From the NCBI GenBank assembly GCA_964507325.1, contig CAZDQL010000011.1, positions 35,462 to 99,461 of the forward strand: DNA of 64,000 nucleotides, read 5' to 3'. Shown here in pieces: positions 16,552 through 26,592 of this stretch; the first letter of the stretch is position 1, and each line of letters starts with the position of its first letter. The notes beneath the pieces are model-generated. The model made no database searches and had not been told where the DNA came from. It worked only from the letters and a program-made list of their open reading frames with translations. The DNA comes from CAZDQL01 sp964507325. Its GTDB lineage: Bacteria; Planctomycetota; UBA1135; GCA-002686595. The position numbers and the translations under genes were made by a program.

Positions 16552-16655
16552 GCGGGGATCCAGGGATGACGGAGGGCGCCCGCCGAGGGTCGAAGATCCG
16601 TCCCGGCGGGGAGGGGCCTTCCCGCGCTCACCCGAGGAACGACCCGAGGACGACC

Positions 16656-19600
16656 ATGATCCAGACCCTACTGACGCTCGCTCTGCTCGCGCTTCCCCAG
16701 GCTCAGACCGACGGGACGGCGGAGGAGACGGTGCTCGCAGCGCCCGCGCAACCCGATGCAGTCTGCTGGAACGGGGATCCCAAGGGAGTGCCCGGCTACC
16801 TCAGGAAGCTCTTCGCCCTCGAGGACGCCGAGATCGCGCGCGAGGCGGCCCGGCTGAAGGTCGACGTGCAGGCGGACGGCAACCCCGGACTCGTGCTGAG
16901 CCAGGTGACCCACCTGCGGCTCAGGGCTTCGCACTGGGCTGGCGACCCGGCGGCCCAGATCGAGCTCCTGGTCGATCTGGCGAAGATGCGCGGGGATCTG
17001 CTGACGATGCTGGGGCGGCCGAACGAGGCGCAGGCCGCGCTCGCCCAGTTGCTGCCCACCAAGGAGGAAGCGTCGAAGGTGCTTCCCGCGCGCAGCCTGG
17101 TGCCTCCGGGGAAGGACCTCGAGGAGCGCCTCGAGCGGATCGGGAAACCGAAAGCGGTGCCGGATGTGGCTGCCGGTCCCTACACCGAAGACCACTCGAA
17201 GTTCCAGAGGGATCTCCAGCTCCGTGGTGGGGACCCGCTGCCCGCCTCCGCCATCGCCGGACTGGACCCGCAGGACCTCGAGTTCGTGCGCCAGCGCTTC
17301 GGGTTGCCGAGCGGCCACCTCTTCGAGCGCGTCACGACCCTGCTGCTGGAGGGCAACCTCAAAGGCCTGCGCGACCTGGGTCGCCGCGCTTCCCCGAGCC
17401 TGGCGTTGCTCGTCCTGCACAGCATGGCGCACGCCGACGGGGGGAAGCTGGGCGAGGCGTTGGAGACCTTCTGGAACTACGACGAGGACGGGTGCATCGA
17501 TCTCCTCTATCACACCCGGGAGCGCGAGGAAGGTGCGTGGCCGCGCCGGGTCGCCGGGCTGTTGAACGACCGCTTGACGACCAGCAACCGCCACTGGATC
17601 TACACCCCGACCGCCGACCGCTCGACGACCGCGGTCCGGCCGGAGCTGTTGGATGTCCTCACCGCACTTCTCGAGCGGCCTTCCAGCCGCGAGCTGCTCC
17701 TTCCCGGGAAGGGTGGGAGCGCTGCGGCCCTCACGGCCGTCTTCGAAATGGACGGGCTGACCCCGCCCCTGCAGCGCGCGTTGGGCGACTATCTGCAGAA
17801 GGCCTCCGATGAAGACGCCCTGGTCCTGCTCGGCGGTTCCTCCGTACGCCGCCTGCTCTCCGGTCGTCCCGTCTTCGGCGCGGGGTTGCGGAATCCTTCT
17901 CCGCGAGTGCGCCTGCTCTGTGCTCAACGGCTCGCTTGTCTGCCGGATGCCCGAGCACTGCTCGAGGTCGCGGCCGACGACGACCCAGAAGTGCGTCGTA
18001 TCGTGGCGAGCTATCCGCAGGAGCGTGATATCGAGGTGCCCGCACACGACTTCACCCGAGTGGTTCCCGGCTGGGGCTATGGGTCCATCACGCCCGATTG
18101 GATGGCCGAGATGGAGCCGGCGCTCGAACGCCTTCTCGCCGATGACGATGAGCGCGTGCGCCTCGCAGCGGCGGCCTCGATCGCCGAGCGGGAAGAGGCT
18201 GGCGTCGAGCTGGCAGTGCGAGCCGCGAGCTCTCCGCCGATCGACGTGCGTCGGCAGTTCTTGCTCGGGACGAGTCCCAGGGACGAGCGCCTCGAGACGC
18301 TGGCCCGGCTGGGCGTCGAGGACCCCTCGACGGAGATCCGCCGGCTCTGGGCATCCTTCGGGAACACGTGGCCCAGGAGGGGGAGCGTGGATGAGGCCCT
18401 GCAGCTGGAGGTGCTGACGAAGCTCGCGCAAGACACCGACACAGCCGTCCTGGCCAGGGTGGAGGACATCTGCCTCGAGGATGAGCTGCCCGTCGAGACC
18501 CTCTGCGCCGTGCTCACCGCGTGCGCGCACAACGAAGCCTCCCGGTTCCATGCGGGAGACCGTGAGGATCTGTTGGATTTCGTGGTGCACGGGAGGAACT
18601 GGAGGAGCGTTTCTGAGGTTTTGTGTCTCCTCGAGATCGGGCTTGCGACCGACTTCGAGCCGGCCCTGCGGGAAGCCCTGGAGGGACTGCGCAGCCACGG
18701 GAATCGAAGCAGCGGGGACTGGCGCGGGAGCGCCGGTCTCCTGCAGCGCCTCGCCGACGAGCGGCTAGTCGCGCTCTTCGTCTGGGCGGCGGGGAGCGAT
18801 GTGCAAAACTGGGGGCTCGTGGAACGCGCCTTCGGGACGATGGACCCCGAGCGCGCCGCAGCCCTGCGGCGATCCGTCTTCATGAATCGAGGCCTTCCCT
18901 TCGTAGCGCGCGTGAAGGCGCTGAGCGGGATCGATGGCGCGACCTTCGACCAGGAGGCCTCGCTCGAGCTGCGGACCTTCCTGCGCGATGAGGGGTGGAA
19001 GGACTGGCTGGACGACGACGACGAGAGACGCCTCCTGGCCTTCGGCGCGACCCTCAACGAGCGGAACTTCATCATCTCCGACCTGCTCTCGAAGCGGGTC
19101 CTTCCCAACCAGGCGGCCCACTACCTGACCTGGTGGTTCGATCCCGAAGGCCGAGCGGCCAAGTCCACGGCCCTCACCATCCTCGAGTACTGGTCGGAGC
19201 GGGGGTGCGCGCCGAGCCGGGCGGAGTCCATCATGGCCTTCCTCGCACAAGAGACCCCCGACAGCCGGATGAGGAAGGTCTTGGTGTCCATCCTGAACAC
19301 CGAGGACGCCAGGGTCGTGCTGCCCGTCATGATGCAGCAGGGCGATCGAGCCTACGTCCCCGCGATCGGGGCGATGCTCCGCTCTCCGCGCCTGCTCGTC
19401 TCCGGGAACAAGTCCCTCATTCAGAGGGATGGGATCGAGACCCTGATGGCTTTCGGGGGGGAGGGGGTCGCCGACGAGCTCTGGCTGCTCCTGCCTGTGG
19501 TCCACGCCCAACAGCGTCAGTACCTCCTGGACAGCATCGACACCCTACGCCTCCTGGAGGATGAACGGGTCCAGGGCGAAGGCCAGCGCACGCGCCTCCC

Positions 19601-19811
19601 CAAGCGCGAGGAGGCGATCAAGGCCCTGCTGGGGATGCTGGAGAGCGAGAGCACCGAGGTGCGCGCCGAAGCGATCCTCGGGCTGAGCGCCTTCGGGGAA
19701 CCGGAGGTCATCCCGCTCCTGATCCCCTTGCTGGAGGACCCCGAGCCGGAGGTCGTGGGGGCGGTGCGGACCGCGCTCAGGCGCTTGGGCGAGGGGCCGG
19801 GAGGGCAGTAG
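16656..19811 (+). CDS. secreted HEAT-repeat-like protein
   Basis: 1051 residues with a signal peptide (MIQTLLTLALLALPQAQ). The rest is helical and rich in HEAT/PBS-lyase-like units, for example VRLAAAASIAEREEAGVELA, TEIRRLWASFGN and, most clearly near the C-terminus, STEVRAEAILGLSAFGEPEV, PLLIPLLEDPEPEVVG and VRTALRRLG. No catalytic motif is seen. HEAT arrays usually form protein-binding scaffolds; here it would act outside the cytoplasm. ATG 16656 is preceded by GAGGACGACC and starts the signal peptide; the open frame upstream has no such feature. A possible operator for the upstream regulator lies in the 162-nt gap before it. It is convergent with the DUF4375-like gene. Confidence 0.75.
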   Translation: MIQTLLTLALLALPQAQTDGTAEETVLAAPAQPDAVCWNGDPKGVPGYLRKLFALEDAEIAREAARLKVDVQADGNPGLVLSQVTHLRLRASHWAGDPAAQIELLVDLAKMRGDLLTMLGRPNEAQAALAQLLPTKEEASKVLPARSLVPPGKDLEERLERIGKPKAVPDVAAGPYTEDHSKFQRDLQLRGGDPLPASAIAGLDPQDLEFVRQRFGLPSGHLFERVTTLLLEGNLKGLRDLGRRASPSLALLVLHSMAHADGGKLGEALETFWNYDEDGCIDLLYHTREREEGAWPRRVAGLLNDRLTTSNRHWIYTPTADRSTTAVRPELLDVLTALLERPSSRELLLPGKGGSAAALTAVFEMDGLTPPLQRALGDYLQKASDEDALVLLGGSSVRRLLSGRPVFGAGLRNPSPRVRLLCAQRLACLPDARALLEVAADDDPEVRRIVASYPQERDIEVPAHDFTRVVPGWGYGSITPDWMAEMEPALERLLADDDERVRLAAAASIAEREEAGVELAVRAASSPPIDVRRQFLLGTSPRDERLETLARLGVEDPSTEIRRLWASFGNTWPRRGSVDEALQLEVLTKLAQDTDTAVLARVEDICLEDELPVETLCAVLTACAHNEASRFHAGDREDLLDFVVHGRNWRSVSEVLCLLEIGLATDFEPALREALEGLRSHGNRSSGDWRGSAGLLQRLADERLVALFVWAAGSDVQNWGLVERAFGTMDPERAAALRRSVFMNRGLPFVARVKALSGIDGATFDQEASLELRTFLRDEGWKDWLDDDDERRLLAFGATLNERNFIISDLLSKRVLPNQAAHYLTWWFDPEGRAAKSTALTILEYWSERGCAPSRAESIMAFLAQETPDSRMRKVLVSILNTEDARVVLPVMMQQGDRAYVPAIGAMLRSPRLLVSGNKSLIQRDGIETLMAFGGEGVADELWLLLPVVHAQQRQYLLDSIDTLRLLEDERVQGEGQRTRLPKREEAIKALLGMLESESTEVRAEAILGLSAFGEPEVIPLLIPLLEDPEPEVVGAVRTALRRLGEGPGGQ

Positions 19812-19817
19812 ACCTGG

Positions 19818-20222
19818 CTAGGCCACCGGAAAGCTGGAGTGGACGGAGGCGTAGACGCCTGCGCTCGCCTCCCACGCCTCCCGATTGAGCTCACCCAGGG
19901 TCTGGCCCGCGCGGGGGACGTCGATGTCGTCCTCCGCGCGGCCGAGCTGATCGAGGACGCGGACCGCCTCGACGATCTTGCGCCCCAGCTCGTCGAGGCC
20001 GGCCCAGGCGTAGGCGGCGGGCACCTCCTCCAGCCGCTCCAGCGCCGGCCCCGCGAGCACGAAGGACTCGATCCCCCCGTTGTCGATCATCCCCTGGGCC
20101 GTGTAGAGCACGATCGCGTGGCGCGCCTCCGCGGGGGTCTCCTCGCGGATCCGCCCGTCGACCACGTGGGCGTCGAAGACGTCGTCGATGGTGGGCATGT
20201 CCAGGTGCCTCGGGGGGCGCAT
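19818..20222 (-). CDS. DUF4375/DMP19-like small protein
   Basis: 134 residues. The stretch AIVLYTAQGMIDNGGIESFV resembles the DUF4375 (DMP19-like) family, in which a helix is followed by a D-N-G-G-I/F turn. The family has no settled function. ATG 20222 is preceded by GGGAGAG at good spacing; ATG 20198 (MPTIDDVF) is an alternative that would remove eight residues. No signal peptide is present, so it is probably cytosolic. Confidence 0.6.
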   Translation of the reverse strand: MRPPRHLDMPTIDDVFDAHVVDGRIREETPAEARHAIVLYTAQGMIDNGGIESFVLAGPALERLEEVPAAYAWAGLDELGRKIVEAVRVLDQLGRAEDDIDVPRAGQTLGELNREAWEASAGVYASVHSSFPVA

Positions 20223-20262
20223 TACCGCTCTCCCGGGGCCCTCGATACCGTTTTCCCCCGCT

Positions 20263-21087
20263 CTACCGCCCCTCGAAGCGCGCCCGCCGCCGCTCCAGCA
20301 TCGCCTGGATCCCCTCGGCCGCGTCGCGGCTGGCGAAGGTCGCGGCCTGGGCGGCGCCTTCCACGGCCAGCGCCTCCTCCAGGGTCCGCCCCTCGCTCCC
20401 CCGCAGGGTCTCCTTCACCGCCCGCACGGCCAGCGGAGCGTTGCCCTGGATCTGCCCCGCCAGCTCGTCGACGACGGCGTCGAAGTCCTCCCCCGCGACG
20501 CGGTTCACCAGGCCCCGCTCCAGCGCCTCCGGCGCCTCGATCAGCCGGCCGGTGTAGAAGAGCTCCGCCGCGAGGGCGGGGCCCAGCAGGCGCGGCAGGT
20601 GGTGGGTGGCGCCCATGCCGGGGTGGATGCCGAGGCGCACGAAGGTCATGCCGAGCTTGGCCCTCTCGTGCATGACGCGCAGGTCGGCGCCGAGGGCGAA
20701 GCAGAGGCCGGCACCGATGGCATGGCCCTGGATGGCGGCGATCGTCGGCACGCGCAGGGAGGTGATCGAGAGGAAGAGGCGGTAGAAGTCGCGCTCGCCG
20801 CCCAGGCCCTCGCGGTCTTGGGAGATCCCCGCCTCCTGGGCCAGGTCGTGCAGGTCCGCGCCGGAGCAGAAGCTCGAGCCGGTGCCTCCGACGACGACGA
20901 CGCGCACCGAGTCGTCGGCGTCGAGGCGCTCCACCGCGTCGCGCACCTCCTGCCCCATGGCGCGCGTCATGGCGTTGCGCTGCTCGGGGCGGTTCAGGAG
21001 GAGGCGGGCGACGCCCCCCTGCTCGACCTCCAGCAGGATGTGCTCGTAGCTCAGGTCAGCACCTTCCGGATGCGCTCCAGCGCCCAC
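20263..21087 (-). CDS. enoyl-CoA hydratase/isomerase (crotonase) family protein
   Basis: About 260-274 residues with the crotonase fold: NRPEQRNAM, the oxyanion-hole motif SSFCSGADLHDL, and GHAIGAGLCFALGADLRV. In the second helix the position usually held by a catalytic Glu (P-E-x-x-L-G) reads MTFVRLGIHPGMG, so a classical hydratase with two glutamates is unlikely; an isomerase, hydrolase or other crotonase activity is possible. The only standard start, GTG 21087, overlaps the aminotransferase gene by 37 nt. A CTG at about 21056, just after the aminotransferase stop and behind GGAAGG, may be the true start. It is the last gene of the argF-rocD group. Confidence 0.8.
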   Translation of the reverse strand: MGAGAHPEGADLSYEHILLEVEQGGVARLLLNRPEQRNAMTRAMGQEVRDAVERLDADDSVRVVVVGGTGSSFCSGADLHDLAQEAGISQDREGLGGERDFYRLFLSITSLRVPTIAAIQGHAIGAGLCFALGADLRVMHERAKLGMTFVRLGIHPGMGATHHLPRLLGPALAAELFYTGRLIEAPEALERGLVNRVAGEDFDAVVDELAGQIQGNAPLAVRAVKETLRGSEGRTLEEALAVEGAAQAATFASRDAAEGIQAMLERRRARFEGR

Positions 21088-22250
21088 TCCAGGTCCGCCT
21101 TCTCGATCGTGAGCGGCGGAGCGAAGCGGATCACGTCCACGTGGGTCTCCTTGCAGAGCATCCCCTCATCCTTGAGCGCCTCGCAGTACTGACGCGCGCC
21201 ACCCGCCTCGGGCTTCAACTGCACGCCGATCAGGAGGCCCCGGCCGCGCACCTCGGCGATGTGGGGGCTATCGATCGCGCGCAGCTCGCCCATGAACCAC
21301 TCGCCCAGCTCCGCGGAGCGCGCCGTGAGCTCCTCCTCGAGGAGCACGTTCAGGGCCTCGCTCGCCACCGCCGCGGCCACGGGGTTGCCGCCGAAGGTCG
21401 AGCCGTGGGAGCCGGGGTCGAAGACGCCCAGGACCGGCTTGTCCGCGCACACCGCCGAGACGGGGTAGAAGCCCCCGCCGAGGGCCTTGCCCAGGATCAG
21501 GACGTCGGGGCGGATCCCGTCGTGGTCGCAGCAGAACATCTTGCCGGTGCGGCCGAAGCCGACCTGGATCTCGTCCGCCACGAGCAGCACGTTCTCGGCG
21601 TCGCAGATCTCGCGCGCCGCCTTCATGTACCCGTCGGGGGGGACGCCCACCCCCGCCTCGCCCTGGATCGGCTCGACCATGAAGGCGGCGGTGTTGGGGG
21701 TGATGGCGCGCTTCAAAGCCTCGGCGTCACCGAAGGGGACGGTGACGAAGCCGGGGGTGAAGGGACCGAAGCCGACCTTGTACTCCTCGTCGGTGGAGAA
21801 GCTGATGATCGTCGTCGTGCGGCCGTGGAAATTTTCGGTGCAGACGATGATCTCGGCCTGGTTGTCGGGGATCCCCTTCACCTGGTAGCCCCAGCGGCGC
21901 ACGGCCTTGATGGCGGTCTCCACCGCCTCTGCCCCCGAGTTCATCGGCAGCATCATCTCGAAGCCGGTCAGCTCGCAGAGCTGCTGCATGAAGGGCCCGA
22001 GCCGGTCGTTGTGGAAGGCGCGCGAGGTCAGGCAGAGCTTGCTCGCCTGCTCGGTCATCGCCTTGACGAGCCGCGGGTGGCAGTGCCCCTGGTTGACCGC
22101 CGAGTAGCAGCTCAGGAAGTCCAGGTACTTCACACCCTCGACGTCCCAGACCCAGATGCCCTCGCCGCGTTCGAGGACCACCGGGAGCGGGTGGTAGTTG
22201 TGGGCGCCGTACTGGTCGCTGAGCTCGATGATCTGCTTGGAAGTAGCCAC
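21051..22250 (-). CDS. rocD: ornithine aminotransferase (class III PLP aminotransferase)
   Basis: 399 residues. Class III aminotransferase features are MNSGAEAVETAIK (PLP phosphate loop), LLVADEIQVGFGRTG (Asp226 contacting the pyridine nitrogen) and the PLP-binding Lys255 in LILGKALGGGFYPVSAV. Overall sequence (DQYGAHNYHPLPVVL, SAVNQGHCHP) is typical of ornithine-delta-aminotransferase, which converts ornithine and 2-oxoglutarate to glutamate semialdehyde and glutamate. The start is GTG 22250 with GGAG upstream. It lies 17 nt after argF, so one operon holds two enzymes competing for ornithine, which suggests control of the arginine/proline/glutamate branch point. Confidence 0.92.
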   Translation of the reverse strand: MATSKQIIELSDQYGAHNYHPLPVVLERGEGIWVWDVEGVKYLDFLSCYSAVNQGHCHPRLVKAMTEQASKLCLTSRAFHNDRLGPFMQQLCELTGFEMMLPMNSGAEAVETAIKAVRRWGYQVKGIPDNQAEIIVCTENFHGRTTTIISFSTDEEYKVGFGPFTPGFVTVPFGDAEALKRAITPNTAAFMVEPIQGEAGVGVPPDGYMKAAREICDAENVLLVADEIQVGFGRTGKMFCCDHDGIRPDVLILGKALGGGFYPVSAVCADKPVLGVFDPGSHGSTFGGNPVAAAVASEALNVLLEEELTARSAELGEWFMGELRAIDSPHIAEVRGRGLLIGVQLKPEAGGARQYCEALKDEGMLCKETHVDVIRFAPPLTIEKADLEWALERIRKVLT

Positions 22251-22267
22251 GTTCGGTCTCCTGAGTC

Positions 22268-23191
<924 letters not shown>

Positions 23192-23325
23192 GGATTCAGT
23201 CTCCCTGGGCTGAAGCGGCGAAATTCTACTCCCCTCCTCGGACCCCCGGCTAGCCGCGCAGACCCCGCTAACCGAGCTTCGGCGGGGGGTTGTCTGAATA
23301 CGCCCTGGTGTGCTGGATCAGTCCC

Positions 23326-23365
23326 AAAAAGAGGGCCCCGCGCCGGCGATCGGCGCGGGGCCCTC
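23326..23365 (-). terminator. Rho-independent terminator after the dynamin-like gene
   Basis: A perfect 14-bp inverted repeat (GAGGGCCCCGCGCC / GGCGCGGGGCCCTC) encloses a 7-nt loop. On the minus strand it is followed directly by TTTTT. It lies 50 nt downstream of the GTPase stop codon and upstream of argF, so it separates the two minus-strand units. Confidence 0.9.
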
Positions 23366-23414
23366 AAACGCCATGGGGCCTGTGGGCCGGGGAGAACGGC
23401 GATGACTCGAGTTG

Positions 23415-25622
23415 CTAGGCGCCGTCGGTGTCGAGCACGATCTCGGAATCGGGCTCGACGTCGGCTTCCTCCTCGATCTCGAGGGGAGCCTCGTCCACGA
23501 CGGGCGGCTTCGGGGGCCAGGCGACCCCCTGGGGAGCGGGGGACGGAGCGGGCGACGGCGCCAGGGTGTGGACCGGCTCCTCGGTGGCGGCCGGCTGGAT
23601 CAGCATCTCCGGCTCGGTGTCGCCGTAGCTCTCGTTGAGCTCCTCCATCGAGCCCTGGGCGCGCTCCGTCTGGGCGCGCAGGGTCGAGAGGTGGGCCAGG
23701 ACCTTGCGGTGCTCCATCAGGCGGCCCACCACGTCGTCGAGGTGGCCGTCGAGGACCGCGTCCCGGGTCTCGAGGACGGTCTTCATCTCCTCGACCGCCA
23801 CGCTGCCGTACTGGCCGATGACGTGGCGGTGGATGTGCTGCACCGTCTCGTGGAAGAAGCGCCCTTTGTACAGGTCGAGCTCCCGGCGGATCGCTTCCCG
23901 TCCGGCGTGCCCCAGCCGGCGCCGCTTGGCCTCGACGGAGATGCGCAGGGAGGGGGAGTTGGGGGAGCCGAAGAGGCGCTCGCGCACCTGGGGCAGGCTG
24001 CGCAGCATCAGCCAGTCCCAGAACCCGCGCCGCACCGGCACCTGGGAGCTGTGCAGCGGGATCTGGATGTCGCGCAGGAGCAGGTTGGGGTTGATGCGCG
24101 ACTGGGCGTCGCGGCCGACGGCGCACAGGTCGATGTCCGCCGCGTAGAGGTCCGCCGAGACGTCGGTGGGGAGCAGGATCCCCGCCGTGCCCGCCAACAC
24201 CTCGTCGTCGAGGGCCTGGCGCACGAAGCTCGCCAGCTCCTCCTGGTAGGACCGCAGGTGGGGCATCAGCTCGTCGCGCACCAGGGCGTCGAGGCTGGCG
24301 TCGCTCTCGAACCAGCGGTCGACGACGGCGTCGAGCTTGCGCTCCGCCTCCTCGCTGGCGGCCTTGGCCCGCGAGCGGATCGAGGGCGCCAGCTTCTCGT
24401 CCAGCTCGTCGAAGGCGTCCTTCCAGTCGATGTCGAGCAGGCGTTGGACCGCGTGGCGACGGCGCTGGGCGTCCTGACGCGAGTTGTCGAGCTCGTCGGC
24501 GCGGCGGCGCAGTTCCTCCACGGCGGGGTGCTCGAGCAGCTCCGCGGTCTCGTTCAAGAGGGTGCGACCGCGGCGCAGGGAGTCCCCCAGGAAGGCGACC
24601 AGGTAGTCGGTGCTGTTCAGGTACTCGGTCAGGTCCTCGAGGAAGGCGTCGAAGTTGGCCTGGCCGCGGATCGGCTCGGCGTCGACGTGGCTGCCGGAGA
24701 GCCGCACCGCGGCGGCGCGCAGGAGGTCCACCGGGTAGATGCGCAGGCGCCCCGACTCCGCCGCCTCCTTGAGAGGCGCGCTCATCGCCAGGTTCTCGAA
24801 GGCGTCGATGATGCGCAGCGGATCCTCCTGCTCCAGGCTCGGCACCAGCGAGCCGTCGGGGGAGAGGTCGCGCTTCGACGTGTCGAGGTTGACCACCAGG
24901 AAGATGCGGCTGAAGAGCTCGAGCAGGTCCTCGAACTCCTCGAACACCTGCTCGAGGAACAGGTTGTCGGACTTGACGATGAAGATCGCACAGCTCGCCG
25001 CGTCCCGGAACTCGCGGGTCATGCGGTCGTAGCCGAACTTCATGCGGCTGTAGAGGCCGGGCGTGTCGACCAGCACCGCCCCGGAGTGGTCGAGCTCCCC
25101 GGCGGGGGTGCGCACGTCGATCTTGCGGATCGCCTCGGGGTAGTGCAGGGCCGGGTCGAACCCCTCGCCGCGGTCCTCGGCGGCGCGGATGCGTCCCGCC
25201 AGCTCGCCGTGGGCCCGGTTGATGTGCAGGTACAGGGCCGCGGGGTCGGTGAAGCGCTCCTTGCGACCGCTGTAGCGCGTGATGTCGAACTGCCGCTCCT
25301 CCGAGTGGGAGAGGTAGACCATGCAGGGGTAGGCGGGCAGGCTGGAGACCTCGCTGACGTAGGTACCCGCCAGGGCGTTCATGAGGGTCGACTTGCCGCT
25401 CTTGAGGGGGCCGAAGAGCAAGACGTAGGCCTGCTGGGCGGCCACCTTCTCGACCAGGACTTCGATCTGGTGCCGGAGATCGCAAAGCTCGGCCCGAATC
25501 TCCTTGCCGGGCAGGTCCTGGGAGGCCGCGGAGAGTGCCTGCGCGGAGCCATCCAATGGCTCCAGCAACGGACGCACGATCCGGTCGAAGGACTCGCAGA
25601 ACTGACTGAGCAGCGTGCGCAT
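23415..25622 (-). CDS. dynamin-like GTPase
   Basis: 735 residues. The GTPase domain shows the P-loop GPLKSGKSTL (71-80), the G3 motif DTPG (186-189) and a G4-like NLDT (245-248). Long predicted helices and coiled coils follow (about 330-450 and 600-670), as in bacterial dynamin-like proteins. The last 70 residues are Pro/Ala- and acid-rich and probably disordered. These proteins bind and reshape membranes or act in stress responses. ATG 25622 places the P-loop at the usual distance; an upstream in-frame ATG (25841) would add 73 residues overlapping the divergent rpiB-like gene. It is a single-gene unit ended by a strong terminator. Confidence 0.85.
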   Translation of the reverse strand: MRTLLSQFCESFDRIVRPLLEPLDGSAQALSAASQDLPGKEIRAELCDLRHQIEVLVEKVAAQQAYVLLFGPLKSGKSTLMNALAGTYVSEVSSLPAYPCMVYLSHSEERQFDITRYSGRKERFTDPAALYLHINRAHGELAGRIRAAEDRGEGFDPALHYPEAIRKIDVRTPAGELDHSGAVLVDTPGLYSRMKFGYDRMTREFRDAASCAIFIVKSDNLFLEQVFEEFEDLLELFSRIFLVVNLDTSKRDLSPDGSLVPSLEQEDPLRIIDAFENLAMSAPLKEAAESGRLRIYPVDLLRAAAVRLSGSHVDAEPIRGQANFDAFLEDLTEYLNSTDYLVAFLGDSLRRGRTLLNETAELLEHPAVEELRRRADELDNSRQDAQRRRHAVQRLLDIDWKDAFDELDEKLAPSIRSRAKAASEEAERKLDAVVDRWFESDASLDALVRDELMPHLRSYQEELASFVRQALDDEVLAGTAGILLPTDVSADLYAADIDLCAVGRDAQSRINPNLLLRDIQIPLHSSQVPVRRGFWDWLMLRSLPQVRERLFGSPNSPSLRISVEAKRRRLGHAGREAIRRELDLYKGRFFHETVQHIHRHVIGQYGSVAVEEMKTVLETRDAVLDGHLDDVVGRLMEHRKVLAHLSTLRAQTERAQGSMEELNESYGDTEPEMLIQPAATEEPVHTLAPSPAPSPAPQGVAWPPKPPVVDEAPLEIEEEADVEPDSEIVLDTDGA

Positions 25623-25812
25623 CGTGGGTTCCTTGCGGTGGGTGGACGACTGCCGGACGTCCTCGGGTCCTGTTGGGGCCCGACCCGGCGCGGTCCGGGG
25701 GGGCGGTGCCGTTATCGCGGTGTCTTGCTCCGGCGCCATCCCACCTTTTCGAGGGGCCTCACTCAAGGATGAAGTTAGGCGCCAACTGGGGTTTGCTAGA
25801 CTCTCGCGCCGC

Positions 25813-26592
25813 ATGTCCGCCAGCCTCGATCTCCGCGCCATCGCGCGCCGCGCCGCGGGACGAGTCGCGCGAGAGTTCGGCTTGCGCGCGAGCGACGATC
25901 GCGACGGCGGGGAGGCCCCCGATCAGGATCCCGTGAACCCGAACCCCGCCGCTTCGAACGCCGTGTCGTTCGTCAGCCGCCAGTGCCTGGAGCCGTTTCC
26001 CGCAGGCGGGATCGTGCGCGTGGCGCGGGGGGCGACGATCACGCCCCTGGCGCGCGAAGAGGCTTTCCGGCGCGGTATCCGTTTCGTTACCGAAGGGGAG
26101 TGCGCGGAGCGCGGTGGGCCGCGACGCGTCGCCGTCGGCTGCGATCACGGCGGGCGGAAGATCAAGGAGCACGTGCTCGCGATTCTGGGTGAGCTCGGAG
26201 TGGAGGCCTTGGACCTGGGCACCCACGACGACCGCGCCTGCGATTACCCGGACTTCGCGGCCGCGGTGGCGGAAGCGGTCGCCCGCGGGCGGGTCGAGTT
26301 CGGGGTGGTGATCGACGGCGCGGGGATCGGCTCGGCGATGGCCGCCAACAAGATCCCCGGAGTGCTCGCCGCGAACTGCTGGGACGAGCGCACCGCACGC
26401 AACGCCCGCGAGCACAACCACGCCAACGTGCTGACCCTGGGTGCGGGGCACCTCGACCGCGCCGCACTGGAGCCGCTCCTGCGCACCTTCCTCGCGACTC
26501 CCGCCGGACCGGGACGGCACGCCCGCCGCGTCGACAAGATCCACGCCCTGGGGGCGTACCAAGCCGCTCAGGCTCGGTCGAGGGAGAGCTGA
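25813..26592 (+). CDS. rpiB: RpiB/LacAB-family sugar-phosphate isomerase with N-terminal extension
   Basis: 259 residues. The C-terminal 155 residues are RpiB-like (VAVGCDHGGRKIKEHV, VVIDGAGIGSAMAANKIPG, AREHNHANVLTLG). The position of the usual catalytic Cys is Asp168 in VVIDGAGIG. An extra region of about 100 residues precedes it and contains GGIVRVARGATITPLAREEA, a motif I associate with enzymes of bacterial microcompartment (BMC) loci. RpiB interconverts ribose-5-P and ribulose-5-P. The stop overlaps the deoC start (TGATG). The rpiB-deoC pairing is the enzymatic core of sugar-phosphate-utilising (SPU) BMCs, but no shell-protein gene is in the window. ATG 25813 is the first start before the extension. 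Confidence 0.85.
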   Translation: MSASLDLRAIARRAAGRVAREFGLRASDDRDGGEAPDQDPVNPNPAASNAVSFVSRQCLEPFPAGGIVRVARGATITPLAREEAFRRGIRFVTEGECAERGGPRRVAVGCDHGGRKIKEHVLAILGELGVEALDLGTHDDRACDYPDFAAAVAEAVARGRVEFGVVIDGAGIGSAMAANKIPGVLAANCWDERTARNAREHNHANVLTLGAGHLDRAALEPLLRTFLATPAGPGRHARRVDKIHALGAYQAAQARSRES

